A stretch of 64,000 bases of DNA from Alicycliphilus sp. UBA6560 (lineage in GTDB: Bacteria; Pseudomonadota; Gammaproteobacteria; Burkholderiales; Burkholderiaceae_C): the NCBI GenBank assembly GCA_002434305.1, contig DJJU01000007.1, positions 1-64,000 of the forward strand. The letters are read 5' to 3'. Below the pieces are notes generated by a model. That model did not search any database, was not told the origin of the DNA, and saw nothing but the letters and a program-made list of their open reading frames with translations. Below, piece after piece: positions 1 to 7,819 of this stretch; the stretch's first letter is position 1, and every line of letters starts with the position of its first letter. The position numbers were made by a program, and so were the translations under genes.

Positions 1-30
1 TAGGGAATCCGGGGCGATTCAATCCATGCA

Positions 31-207
31 TTAGACGCGCTGGCGCACGCTGGTGCGCCCGTTCAAGGCGCGGGCCAGGTTCGATAGGGTATGGCTGCGC
101 GCATGCAACGCCGCCTCGACGGCCCCCATCAGAGTCTGCAGCCTGCGCTTGTGTAGGCCCGGGCAACTGCGGGCCAGCGTATCGCGCAAAATCTCTATGG
201 CATGCAT
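31..207 (-). pseudogene. IS4-type transposase, N-terminal fragment
   Basis: A 58-codon reading frame starts at an ATG with GAGGAGA seven bases upstream. Segments such as LHKRRLQTLMGAVEAAL and LARALNGRTSVRQRV resemble the helical N-terminus of IS4-family transposases. The frame stops at TAA (31-33), before any DDE catalytic region. It therefore reads as the 5' remnant of an insertion sequence cut off by a later rearrangement. The family call is by recognition only; no terminal inverted repeats were identified with confidence. Confidence 0.55.
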
Positions 208-512
208 GGCGGTGTCTCCTCGTGGCTTGTGTGGAAACACCAGTGGGGACTCAACTAACCATGCATGCACTCAGGCGCTGTTTTGGACAGCCAATCTAGC
301 CCCCATGCTATTGATTTGCAAGCGAAATTTGAGGGGAAACCTCAGGATCTGATCAGCTTATGAGGCCGAAAGCCTTTGCTGTGTTGGATGTCTCCGGTAA
401 TTCCGCCTGATCAACGAACGATTGATAGGCTGGTCAATTTCACCGGCGGCAACATAAGAGGGATAAGGTACTGTAGTGCCGATGGGAGCCCTGTTGGCGT
501 TGGTTATTTCTA
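208..512. other. gene-poor stretch
   Basis: Between the transposase fragment and the end of the sensor kinase gene I see no convincing gene. A 71-codon plus-strand frame (376-591) runs into the kinase 3' end, has no clear ribosome-binding site and resembles nothing I know. No strong terminator follows the kinase gene. Confidence 0.5.
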
Positions 513-1898
513 TCACAGCAACCTGCTCGGAAATTCCAGACTGAACTTTGTTCTCCCCGCACCGGATTCAACCGTCACACGGCCCCCGTGAGCTTGTGCG
601 ATGGCCCGGGTAATTGATAGTCCTAGGCCAGCACCATCGGATTGTGGGTGCAATCGAGACGGGTCGGCACGGTAGAAGCGGTCAAACAGGCGAGGAATGA
701 TTTGAGGATCAATGTCCTCCCCTGTGTTCTCGACCGTCACGATAACGGCTTGCGCTGTATCGCTGATGTCAATCGTTACATCGCTATGGTTTTTGGAATG
801 GCGCAATGCGTTCGATAGCAAATTGCTCAACGCTCTTCGAAACATCAGTCGGTCACCCAAGACGTCTCCGTCACCGAACAGGCGTAGTGTGACGCTCTTT
901 TCTTCCGCGACGGCTTCGTAAAACTCCAGTAACGCCTGGGCTTCCTTCGCGGCGGAAAACCGCTCCTTGTTCGGCAAGTCAACCCCACGATCCGTCTTGG
1001 CCAGGAACAACATATCCGACACCATGCGCGCCAAGCGTTCGAACTCCTCCGCGTTCGACGCCAGTATGTCTCGATATGTGTCAGCGTCTCGCCTGGTGGA
1101 GAGTGCGACCTGGGTTTGCGTCAGCAGGTTGCTGATGGGCGTGCGAAGTTCATGCGCCAAGTCCGAGGAGAAATCGGAGAGTCGCTGAAAGTCATTTTGC
1201 AGTCTGTCCAGCATCTTGTTGAGTTCCTGCGCCAAGTCAGCCATTTCCACAGGAACTGCTTCGACGGGCATTCGCTTATCGAGACGATGGGAGCTGACCG
1301 TTGTGGCTCGGGTCTTCATGGCGCGCAACGGTGCCATGCCTTTGTAGGCTGCGAACCACCCCAGCATCCCGCTGACGAAGATGGCACCAATGGCGTAAAG
1401 CGCCAGCGTGCGCCGCAACTGCGCCATGAATTGCATGTGATCTTCCATGTCAATAGCGATCAGGAAATCCAGCGGTGGCGCCGCACTGTGGGCAGGGTTG
1501 ACGCGCAAGTTCAACGCACGAAATTCACGGCCTTGGTTTTTCCAACTCTGAATCTCGGAAATCCGATGCTCTGGTGTTGGCGCATCTAAAGTGGCTGGAG
1601 GTTGAAACCCTTCAGTCTTGAAAAGAACATCCCCTTTAGCGTTTTTGACAATGACAGACAAGCCGTGGTGATTGTTCAATGACTCGCGTAAGCGCGATGG
1701 GATGTCATCGATGGAGTTGGTATTGACTACTATGTTCTCGATCAGGTGCTGTTTGTCTTGCAGCGTGATTCGATCCAGTTCCAGGAAGTGGCGTTCGGTC
1801 GGAACCAGGAACAACATTCCAAGCCCCAGCACCATGGCTGCAGCCACCATCGTGAAAAAGATGGCCAAACGATGGGTAAGCGAAAAGAACCGGAACAT
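513..1898 (-). CDS. copS: heavy-metal sensor histidine kinase (CopS/CusS type)
   Basis: A 461-residue inner-membrane kinase that should sense periplasmic copper or silver and phosphorylate the regulator encoded just upstream. It has an N-terminal membrane segment (about 12-32), a periplasmic domain, a second membrane segment (about 165-185) and a HAMP linker. The H-box DLAHELRTPISN contains phospho-acceptor His249. The ATP-binding domain shows NLLSNALRH, DRFYRADPSR and GAGLGLSI. Length and order fit the CopS/SilS/CzcS heavy-metal kinase family. Its ATG follows the regulator's TAA directly, so the two are cotranscribed. The metal specificity (copper) is inferred from the genes across the divergent promoter. 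Confidence 0.88.
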   Translation of the reverse strand: MFRFFSLTHRLAIFFTMVAAAMVLGLGMLFLVPTERHFLELDRITLQDKQHLIENIVVNTNSIDDIPSRLRESLNNHHGLSVIVKNAKGDVLFKTEGFQPPATLDAPTPEHRISEIQSWKNQGREFRALNLRVNPAHSAAPPLDFLIAIDMEDHMQFMAQLRRTLALYAIGAIFVSGMLGWFAAYKGMAPLRAMKTRATTVSSHRLDKRMPVEAVPVEMADLAQELNKMLDRLQNDFQRLSDFSSDLAHELRTPISNLLTQTQVALSTRRDADTYRDILASNAEEFERLARMVSDMLFLAKTDRGVDLPNKERFSAAKEAQALLEFYEAVAEEKSVTLRLFGDGDVLGDRLMFRRALSNLLSNALRHSKNHSDVTIDISDTAQAVIVTVENTGEDIDPQIIPRLFDRFYRADPSRLHPQSDGAGLGLSITRAIAQAHGGRVTVESGAGRTKFSLEFPSRLL

Positions 1899-2582
1899 TT
1901 AAACGCTCTCCGGCGCTTCCAGCACATAGCCCATGCCTCGCACGGTCTGGATCAACTTGACGTCCTGGCCTTCGTCGATCTTCAGACGCAAGCTGCGCAT
2001 CGCCACTTCGATCACGTTGGTGTCGCTGTCGAAGTTCATGTCCCACACCTGGGAGGCAATCAGCGAGCGAGGCAACACTTCTCCATGCCTGCGCATCAGC
2101 AACTCTAGCAAACCAAATTCCTTGGCTGTCAGGTCAATGCGGCGGCCACCCCGCCAGACCCGTCGGCGCAGCAGATCAAGCTCCAGGTCAGCCACGCGCA
2201 GTGTGTTGGTTTCGGTGCCTCCTCGGCCCCGGCGCAGAATTGTGCGTACACGGGCCAGCAACTCGGCGAATGAAAAGGGCTTGACCAGATAGTCGTCAGC
2301 GCCCAGTTCCAACCCTTTGACCCGATCTTCCACCTGATCCCGGGCCGTCAGGAACAGCACGGGCATCTGCAAGCCGCGATTGCGCAGGGACTGCAGCACC
2401 TGCCAGCCATCCAGTCCGGGCAGCATGACATCCAGGATCACGAGGTCGTACTCACCTTGGAGTGCCAGGTGCAGCCCATCGCTACCGTTTTGAGCCAGGT
2501 CGGCCACAAATCCGGCCTCGCTCAATCCCTGGCGAAGGTATTCACCGGTTTTAGGCTCATCTTCGACGATCAATATCTTCAT
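1899..2582 (-). CDS. copR: OmpR-family copper response regulator (CopR/CusR type)
   Basis: A 227-residue DNA-binding regulator. The receiver domain begins MKILIVEDE, with phospho-acceptor Asp51 in LVILDVMLPGLDGW and the conserved Lys in YLVKPF. A winged-helix C-terminal domain follows, ending with the family signature VRGMGYVLE. I chose the ATG at 2582 because GGAGA sits seven bases upstream. A GTG six bases earlier is possible but would lie directly against that Shine-Dalgarno sequence. It is the partner of the adjacent kinase and probably acts on the dyad at 2646-2661 in the divergent promoter region. Confidence 0.9.
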   Translation of the reverse strand: MKILIVEDEPKTGEYLRQGLSEAGFVADLAQNGSDGLHLALQGEYDLVILDVMLPGLDGWQVLQSLRNRGLQMPVLFLTARDQVEDRVKGLELGADDYLVKPFSFAELLARVRTILRRGRGGTETNTLRVADLELDLLRRRVWRGGRRIDLTAKEFGLLELLMRRHGEVLPRSLIASQVWDMNFDSDTNVIEVAMRSLRLKIDEGQDVKLIQTVRGMGYVLEAPESV

Positions 2583-2645
2583 GGTCACTCTCCGCTATCT
2601 GGCGTAGACGTGAGATTGACGAGTTTCTGCGTTCCCGACATGCAG

Positions 2646-2661
2646 ATAACAAATATGTAAT
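2646..2661. promoter_or_regulatory. candidate CopR/CusR box
   Basis: ATAACA-AATA-TGTAAT is a near-palindrome (ideal ATTACA-N4-TGTAAT) located 63 bases upstream of the copR start, in the divergent region facing the copper genes. Dyads of this kind are bound by CopR/CusR/CzcR-type regulators. A half-like TGTAATCTGG recurs near 3323, before the Met-rich protein gene. Function is inferred. Confidence 0.5.
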
Positions 2662-2706
2662 CTGGCGCACAGCTTTCTGACAGGGTCGCTCTTCAGAATC
2701 TCTTCC

Positions 2707-2877
2707 ATGAGATCGGTCATTCGTCGTGATGTGCCCAGCAAGGTCACGCTGGTCCCTGGCAAGCAAGGTGAGATCGTCTGGCAATTCGCCAAGGCGGGCA
2801 CTGTCAACTTCGCGTGCCTGATGCTTGGTCATTACGAGGCCGGCATGAAGTGGGCCGTCAAAATGGCCAAGAAGTAA
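2707..2877 (+). pseudogene. C-terminal remnant of a copper-binding cupredoxin
   Basis: The frame ending at TAA 2875-2877 encodes GEIVWQFAKAGTVNFACL followed by GHYEAGM, the C-terminal end of a small periplasmic cupredoxin. The type-1 copper ligands Cys-x4-His-x4-Met are visible. The N-terminal part of the fold, including its first His ligand and a signal peptide, is absent; upstream the frame loses similarity and meets a stop at 2647. An ATG at 2707 would give a 56-residue peptide without secretion signal. In intact clusters such a gene commonly sits between copRS and the other copper proteins, so this looks like a decayed member of the module. Confidence 0.6.
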
Positions 2878-2909
2878 TCCACTTTTTTACTCTCATTCCT
2901 GAGGAAATC

Positions 2910-3254
2910 ATGAACACCATCAAAAACATTCTTGCTATCTCCGCCCTTGCCATGGGCACATTAACGCCCATGGGCAGCTTCGCCCAGACCATGATGGATC
3001 ACGGCAAGATGGATATGTCCCAAGCATCGGCATCCATGACCGACGGCGAAATCAAGAAGGTCGATCAGTCCACTGGCAAGGTCACCATCAAGCACGGAGA
3101 AATCAAGCACATGGACATGCCCGGTATGACCATGGTATTCACCGCGAAGGACAAGAGCCTGTTGTCCAACGTGAAGCCTGGCGACAAGGTCAAGTTCATG
3201 GTCGTCAACGAGGGCGGGAAGATGGTTGTCACTGACATTCATCCCGCTCAGTAA
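2910..3254 (+). CDS. periplasmic copper-binding protein, CusF-like
   Basis: A 114-residue secreted protein with signal peptide (residues 1-25, ending GSFAQ) and a CusF domain from about 44 to 112. The metal-site segment KHMDMPGMTMVF carries the Met residues and the region carries the His expected of CusF, which binds Cu(I) or Ag(I) in the periplasm and passes it to an exporter. Start ATG 2910 has GAGGAA seven bases upstream; the longer upstream frame has no signal and overlaps the cupredoxin remnant. It is the first intact gene of the plus-strand copper module. Confidence 0.85.
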   Translation: MNTIKNILAISALAMGTLTPMGSFAQTMMDHGKMDMSQASASMTDGEIKKVDQSTGKVTIKHGEIKHMDMPGMTMVFTAKDKSLLSNVKPGDKVKFMVVNEGGKMVVTDIHPAQ

Positions 3255-3344
3255 GAACGCGCTGCTTGGGCGTGCTGTGTCGTCGCGGATGGATTTATTG
3301 ATTGCTGACTGCGACGGTTTTGTAATCTGGAGAAGGAGAGCACT

Positions 3345-3818
3345 ATGTCAAAAATTCACCATACCTTGATCGGGGTCTGTGTCGCTGCGGCCTCACTGAG
3401 CGTGATGGCGCAAGCCGCCGATGAGCACAAGGCCCATCACCCTGCAGGTAGCACGCAGCCCGCGTCCACCCAAATGAAGACTTCCGCAAAGCCAATGGGT
3501 ACGGGGCCGATGGCTGGAATGGCCAAGATGGACGAGCATATGAAGTCCATGCAAGCGATGCACGAAAAGATGATGGCGGCCAAAACGCCGGAGGAGCGGC
3601 AGGCACTCATGGACGAGCACATGAGGCTCATGCAGGACGGCATGGGGATGATGCAGCAGATGGGCGCAGGCATGCAGGGCATGGGTGGCATGCAAGGTGG
3701 AAAGGGCATGTCCTCCAACATGGCCGAGCGTCATCAGATGATGGAAAAGCGCATGGAAATGATGCAGTCCATGATGCAAATGATGATGGACCGCCTGCCT
3801 GCCACGCCGACCAAGTAA
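3345..3818 (+). CDS. Met/His-rich periplasmic protein, probable copper binder
   Basis: 157 residues with a signal peptide cleaved about after MAQAA (residue 25). The mature part is extremely rich in methionine (about 34 Met in the whole protein) and has several His, with Met runs such as MMQSMMQMMMD. Such low-complexity Met/His proteins occur in copper operons and plausibly buffer Cu(I). GGAGAAGGAG precedes the ATG. I know no defined domain for it; the helical, amphipathic 70-150 region may be a coiled coil. Role inferred from composition and neighbours. Confidence 0.75.
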   Translation: MSKIHHTLIGVCVAAASLSVMAQAADEHKAHHPAGSTQPASTQMKTSAKPMGTGPMAGMAKMDEHMKSMQAMHEKMMAAKTPEERQALMDEHMRLMQDGMGMMQQMGAGMQGMGGMQGGKGMSSNMAERHQMMEKRMEMMQSMMQMMMDRLPATPTK

Positions 3819-3843
3819 CGCACCCACCTGATTGCGAGTCACC

Positions 3844-4119
3844 ATGAGCCATCAACACGACGGACACGAGTCGCCCCCCAGTTTCTGGAGTTCTCGATAC
3901 GCCATCGGCTACGTGGCGATTGGTGCCGTGGCGGCGTATTTTTTGTTGACAGAACACCTCGCGCATGTCGTCGGGGCGCTACCTTTTCTCCTGCTCCTCG
4001 CCTGCCCGCTGATGCATGTTTTCATGCACGGCAGCCACGGTGGGCATGGTCACCATGGCCAGAGCAAGCCTGATGTGTCGAAGACTGCCGAATCGCGCAA
4101 AGAAGGAGATCCCCAGTGA
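3844..4119 (+). CDS. DUF2933 membrane peptide (copy 1)
   Basis: 91 residues: a His-rich start (MSHQHDGHE), two close hydrophobic segments (about 17-36 and 45-60) and a His/Gly-rich tail (HGSHGGHGHHG). The core LTEHLAHVVGALPFLLLLACPLMHVFMHG matches the DUF2933 family by recognition and recurs in a second copy at 5214-5465. Start ATG 3844 is preferred over an ATG four codons earlier because homologues begin at the His-rich stretch. It overlaps the next gene by four bases, implying translational coupling. The function is unknown; the His-rich ends suggest metal contact at the membrane. Confidence 0.75.
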   Translation: MSHQHDGHESPPSFWSSRYAIGYVAIGAVAAYFLLTEHLAHVVGALPFLLLLACPLMHVFMHGSHGGHGHHGQSKPDVSKTAESRKEGDPQ

Positions 4120-4784
4120 ACCACACCGAATCTGCTTATGGTCTGTGGTCGTTGGTCATCATCAATTCAGCGATCTTCATCATGTTTGCGTTCAGCTTTT
4201 TCAAGCCTGCAACGGCCCGTGACTGGAGGACGTTTGGCGCATTCGCAGCCTTCATAGTTGCCTTGTTCGTAGAGATGTATGGCTTCCCGCTGACGATTTA
4301 TCTGATATCGGGCTGGCTTCAAACCAAGTTCCCTAATCTGGATCTGCTCTCCCACACCTCGGGTCACTTGTGGTCCACCCTGTTGGGCGAAAAGGGCGAC
4401 CCGCATTTCGGCGTACTGCACATCGCCAGCTACGTTTTTCTGGGCTTTGGTTTCTACCTGTTGTCCACAGCGTGGAATGTGCTCTACCACGCTCAGCGTG
4501 GCCAATCGCTTGCAACAACAGGCCCCTACGCGCGCATTCGCCATCCGCAGTACGTGGCTTTTGTGATGATTCTGCTGGGCTTCCTGCTGCAGTGGCCCAC
4601 CTTGCTGACCTTGGCCATGTTCCCTGTCTTGCTCCTGATGTACGGACGTCTGGCAATCACCGAAGAGAACGAAATGCACAAACAGTTCGGTGCAACGTAC
4701 GACACATACGCCCAGCGCACACCCCGGTTTATCCCTCGCATGGGCAAGGCCCAGTCGACGACTGACTCGGTGTCAAAAAGATGA
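4116..4784 (+). CDS. isoprenylcysteine carboxyl-methyltransferase-family membrane protein
   Basis: 222 residues with about five membrane segments. The C-terminal signature GPYARIRHPQY, then EENEMHKQFG and YDTYAQRTPRFIP, is that of the ICMT/PEMT-type membrane methyltransferases. Start is GTG 4116, with AAGGAGAT upstream, overlapping the DUF2933 stop. These enzymes recur in bacterial heavy-metal operons, but their substrate there is not established and a methyl-acceptor cannot be named from this sequence. The N-terminal extension (about 1-90) is longer than in the smallest family members. Confidence 0.75.
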   Translation: MNHTESAYGLWSLVIINSAIFIMFAFSFFKPATARDWRTFGAFAAFIVALFVEMYGFPLTIYLISGWLQTKFPNLDLLSHTSGHLWSTLLGEKGDPHFGVLHIASYVFLGFGFYLLSTAWNVLYHAQRGQSLATTGPYARIRHPQYVAFVMILLGFLLQWPTLLTLAMFPVLLLMYGRLAITEENEMHKQFGATYDTYAQRTPRFIPRMGKAQSTTDSVSKR

Positions 4785-4835
4785 TCTGGAATATTTCCCC
4801 GGCGGTATACGTTTCAATTTTTAGGAGTTTGATAT

Positions 4836-5129
4836 ATGAAAACGATTGATCTGCAAGTCGAGGGCATGAGCTGCGGCTCATGCGTCAAGCACGTCACGCA
4901 CGCATTGCAACCGCTGCCGGGTGTCAGTGGGGTGGAGGTCGATCTCCAGTCTGGGCATGTCCGGGTGAGCGGGGAACTGGCGCAGGGCAGCGCCCCATTG
5001 TTGATGGCATTGACGGATGCGGGTTACCCCGCAAAGCTGGCCACAGACACGCCCATTCCCGCTGCGACCTCGCAGCCTAAAGCCTCGGGCTGCCACAGCG
5101 GCGGTGCGGGGGGCTGTGGTTGCCGATGA
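4836..5129 (+). CDS. heavy-metal-associated (HMA) protein with Cys-rich tail
   Basis: 97 residues. Residues 1-66 form a CopZ/Atx1-like HMA fold with the metal motif GMSCGSC at about 10-16. The C-terminal tail is unusual: SGCHSGGAGGCGCR adds three cysteines and a histidine that could form a second metal site. There is no signal peptide, so it should act in the cytoplasm as a Cu(I) chaperone for the ATPase encoded 340 bases downstream. TTTTTAGGAG precedes the ATG. Confidence 0.85.
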   Translation: MKTIDLQVEGMSCGSCVKHVTHALQPLPGVSGVEVDLQSGHVRVSGELAQGSAPLLMALTDAGYPAKLATDTPIPAATSQPKASGCHSGGAGGCGCR

Positions 5130-5213
5130 CGGCCACGGTATTTGATTCAGGGTCGACCGGCTGGGCGCGTCCGCGCCCGCACCTTTTGCTGGCAACTTTG
5201 AAGGAGCAACGCC

Positions 5214-5465
5214 ATGGATCAGCCTGACAACGACTCCCATGCGCCATCGTTCTGGCGCCGCCCAGCCGGCATGGCGCTGGCAACGGCTGCCGTGATCGCT
5301 GGTTTTTATCTGCTGCGAGAGCACTGGGGCCATGTTCTGGGTTATTGGCCCTACCTGCTGCTGCTCGCCTGTCCGCTAATGCACCTGATGCACGGCCACG
5401 GCGGCCATGGTGGGCACGGCAACCATGCGCAGCCGCCACGGCGCACCAACAACAACAAGGAATAA
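5214..5465 (+). CDS. DUF2933 membrane peptide (copy 2)
   Basis: 83 residues, paralogous to the protein at 3844-4119: a short polar start, LREHWGHVLGYWPYLLLLAC in place of LTEHLAHVVG, and a His/Gly-rich stretch (HGHGGHGGHGNH). Two hydrophobic segments are visible. AAGGAG lies eight bases before the ATG. It ends three bases before the copA ATG, so it is probably cotranslated with the ATPase. Two copies flank the chaperone gene, suggesting a structural or accessory role in the copper membrane machinery; the function is unknown. Confidence 0.75.
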   Translation: MDQPDNDSHAPSFWRRPAGMALATAAVIAGFYLLREHWGHVLGYWPYLLLLACPLMHLMHGHGGHGGHGNHAQPPRRTNNNKE

Positions 5466-5468
5466 GCA

Positions 5469-7802
5469 ATGGACATGCATGCACACCACCATCACGGCAG
5501 TCACCCCCCTGCCGAGCCAGCCTCGCCAAAGGATCTAAAGGATCCGGTGTGCGGCATGACCGTTACGGAGCAGTCTGAACACAAATTGACGCACGAAGGG
5601 CGGCCCTACTATTTCTGTAGCGCCAAGTGCCAAGGCAAGTTCGCAGCGAACCCACTGCAATACCTTGTATCTACTGCACCCGAGGACACCGCGCCAGAGC
5701 CGGCCGGCACCATCTACACCTGCCCTATGCACCCCGAGGTGCGGCAGGATCATCCTGGAGTCTGTCCCAAGTGCGGCATGACATTGGAGCCCATCATTCC
5801 ACTGGACGAGGAAGACAACCATGAGTTAAAGGATTTTCAGCATCGCTTCTGGTGGACGCTGCCATTCACAGTCATTGTCACCGTTCTTGCAATGTTCGGC
5901 CATCGTCTTGGATGGTTTGACATGAAGGTGCAAACCTGGGTTGAGCTGGTGCTTTCCTTACCCGTCGTGTTGTGGACGGGGTGGCCCTTCTTCGTACGCG
6001 GCTGGCAGTCTCTCGTCCTCCGCAGCCCCAACATGTGGACCTTGATCGGTTTGGGTACGGGCGCGGCCTTTCTCTACAGCCTCGTGGCTACCGTGGCGCC
6101 GGGCGTGTTCCCGGATTCATTCATTTCCATGGGGCGCGTGGCGGTCTACTACGAGGCGGCAGTGGTCATCATCTCGCTGACCATGCTGGGCCAGATCATC
6201 GAGTTGAAGGCCCGTTCGCAAACTTCTGCGGCCATCAAGGCGCTGCTCGGTTTGGCACCCAAGACGGCACGTCGGATCAATGCGGATGGCAACGAAGAAG
6301 ACGTACCGCTGAACCATGTTCACGTCGGTGACCTGTTGCGCATCCGCCCCGGCGAGAAAGTGCCGGTCGACGGCGTTGTGACTGAAGGCAGCAGTGCGGT
6401 CGATGAATCCATGCTGACCGGTGAGCCTGTGCCGGTGACCAAACGCCTTGGTGACAAGGTGATTGGCGCCACGATGAACACCAGTGGCGCCCTGGTAATG
6501 CGCGCCGAGAAGGTCGGTGCGGCCACCATGCTGTCGCAGATTGTTCAGATGGTGGCCAATGCCCAGCGCTCGAAGGCGCCCATGCAGCGCATGGCGGACG
6601 TGGTCGCAGGCCAATTCGTGGTCGTGGTGGTGCTCATCGCCATTGCCACCTTCTTTGTCTGGGGTTGGTTCGGTCCGGAACCTAGCTGGGTGTTTGGCTT
6701 GATCAACGCAGTGGCCGTGCTGATCATCGCTTGCCCCTGTGCGCTGGGGCTGGCCACGCCGATGTCGGTGATGGTGGCCACAGGGCGTGCCGCGACACAG
6801 GGGGTGCTGTTCCGCGATGCTGGCGCCATCGAGAAAATGCGCGAGGTGGACACGCTGATAGTGGACAAGACAGGAACTTTGACCGAAGGTAAGCCCGCTT
6901 TCGACACCGCAGTTGCCGCACCCGGCTATACAGCGGACGAAGTACTGCGCCTTGCGGCCAGTTTGGACCAAGGCAGCGAGCATCCTTTGGCAGAGGCCAT
7001 CGTCAGCGCAGCACGCGCCAAGGGCCTGGAACTGATCAAGCCGCTAGATTTCGAATCTGGCAGCGGTATTGGCGTGCGCGGCATGGTCGATGGGAAGCAT
7101 CTGGTGCTGGGCAACACCGCATTGATGCAGCAGGAGGGCGTGGCCACTGATGCGCTCAAGATCGATGGCGAGCGTCTGCGCAGTGAAGGCGCCAGCGTGA
7201 TGCATCTGGCCGTGGACAGACAACTGGCTGGCATCCTGGCTGTGACCGATCCCATCAAGGCCACCACGCTGGAAGCCATTAGGACTTTGCACGCCAGCGG
7301 CTTGCGCATCGTGATGGCAACTGGCGATGGTCTGACCACCGCCAAGGCAGTGGGTGCAAAACTTGGCATCGACGAGGTGCATGGCGAAGTCAAGCCCGCA
7401 GACAAGCTGGCGCTCGTGGAACGGCTCCAGAAAGAGGGCCACATTGTCGCCATGGCCGGCGATGGCATCAACGATGCGCCTGCGTTGGCAAAGGCCGATG
7501 TCGGCGTGGCCATGGGCACGGGGACCGATGTGGCCATGAACAGCGGCCAGATCACGCTGGTCAAAGGCGATTTGCGCGGCATCACCGCCGCACGCGACAT
7601 CTCTATCGACACCGTCCGAAACATGCGCCAGAACCTCCTGTTCGCATTCGTTTACAACGGCATTGGGGTGCCGATTGCGGCAGGCGTGCTGTACCCATTC
7701 ACTGGGTGGTTGTTGTCCCCGCTGATCGCGGCGCTGGCCATGAGTCTGAGCTCGGCCTCGGTGATTTTCAATGCTCTGCGTTTACGGCGCGGAAAAAAAT
7801 GA
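5469..7802 (+). CDS. copA: Cu+-exporting P1B-type ATPase with YHS and CxxC metal-binding N-terminus
   Basis: 777 residues. Order: His-rich leader; YHS domain (about 24-65, DPVCGM then YYFCSAKC); heavy-metal-binding domain (about 82-108, YTCPMHPEV and CPKCGM); membrane helices; actuator motif TGEP; metal-transport CPC (Cys422-Pro-Cys424); phosphorylation site DKTGT (Asp466); the SEHPLAEA HP motif; GDGINDAPAL. The last two helices carry the Tyr-Asn and Met-x-x-Ser-Ser residues of the Cu+ (P1B-1) subgroup. It should pump cytoplasmic Cu(I) to the periplasm. It lacks a classical HMA domain; that role may be filled by the separate chaperone upstream. An N-terminal remnant of a related protein lies at 12184-12559. 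Confidence 0.93.
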   Translation: MDMHAHHHHGSHPPAEPASPKDLKDPVCGMTVTEQSEHKLTHEGRPYYFCSAKCQGKFAANPLQYLVSTAPEDTAPEPAGTIYTCPMHPEVRQDHPGVCPKCGMTLEPIIPLDEEDNHELKDFQHRFWWTLPFTVIVTVLAMFGHRLGWFDMKVQTWVELVLSLPVVLWTGWPFFVRGWQSLVLRSPNMWTLIGLGTGAAFLYSLVATVAPGVFPDSFISMGRVAVYYEAAVVIISLTMLGQIIELKARSQTSAAIKALLGLAPKTARRINADGNEEDVPLNHVHVGDLLRIRPGEKVPVDGVVTEGSSAVDESMLTGEPVPVTKRLGDKVIGATMNTSGALVMRAEKVGAATMLSQIVQMVANAQRSKAPMQRMADVVAGQFVVVVVLIAIATFFVWGWFGPEPSWVFGLINAVAVLIIACPCALGLATPMSVMVATGRAATQGVLFRDAGAIEKMREVDTLIVDKTGTLTEGKPAFDTAVAAPGYTADEVLRLAASLDQGSEHPLAEAIVSAARAKGLELIKPLDFESGSGIGVRGMVDGKHLVLGNTALMQQEGVATDALKIDGERLRSEGASVMHLAVDRQLAGILAVTDPIKATTLEAIRTLHASGLRIVMATGDGLTTAKAVGAKLGIDEVHGEVKPADKLALVERLQKEGHIVAMAGDGINDAPALAKADVGVAMGTGTDVAMNSGQITLVKGDLRGITAARDISIDTVRNMRQNLLFAFVYNGIGVPIAAGVLYPFTGWLLSPLIAALAMSLSSASVIFNALRLRRGKK

Positions 7803-7819
7803 CCCCGTAGTTCGGAGGA

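Noticed and set aside
376..591. 71-codon plus-strand frame after the transposase fragment
   Set aside because: Overlaps the copS 3' end and has no translation signals or known relatives.
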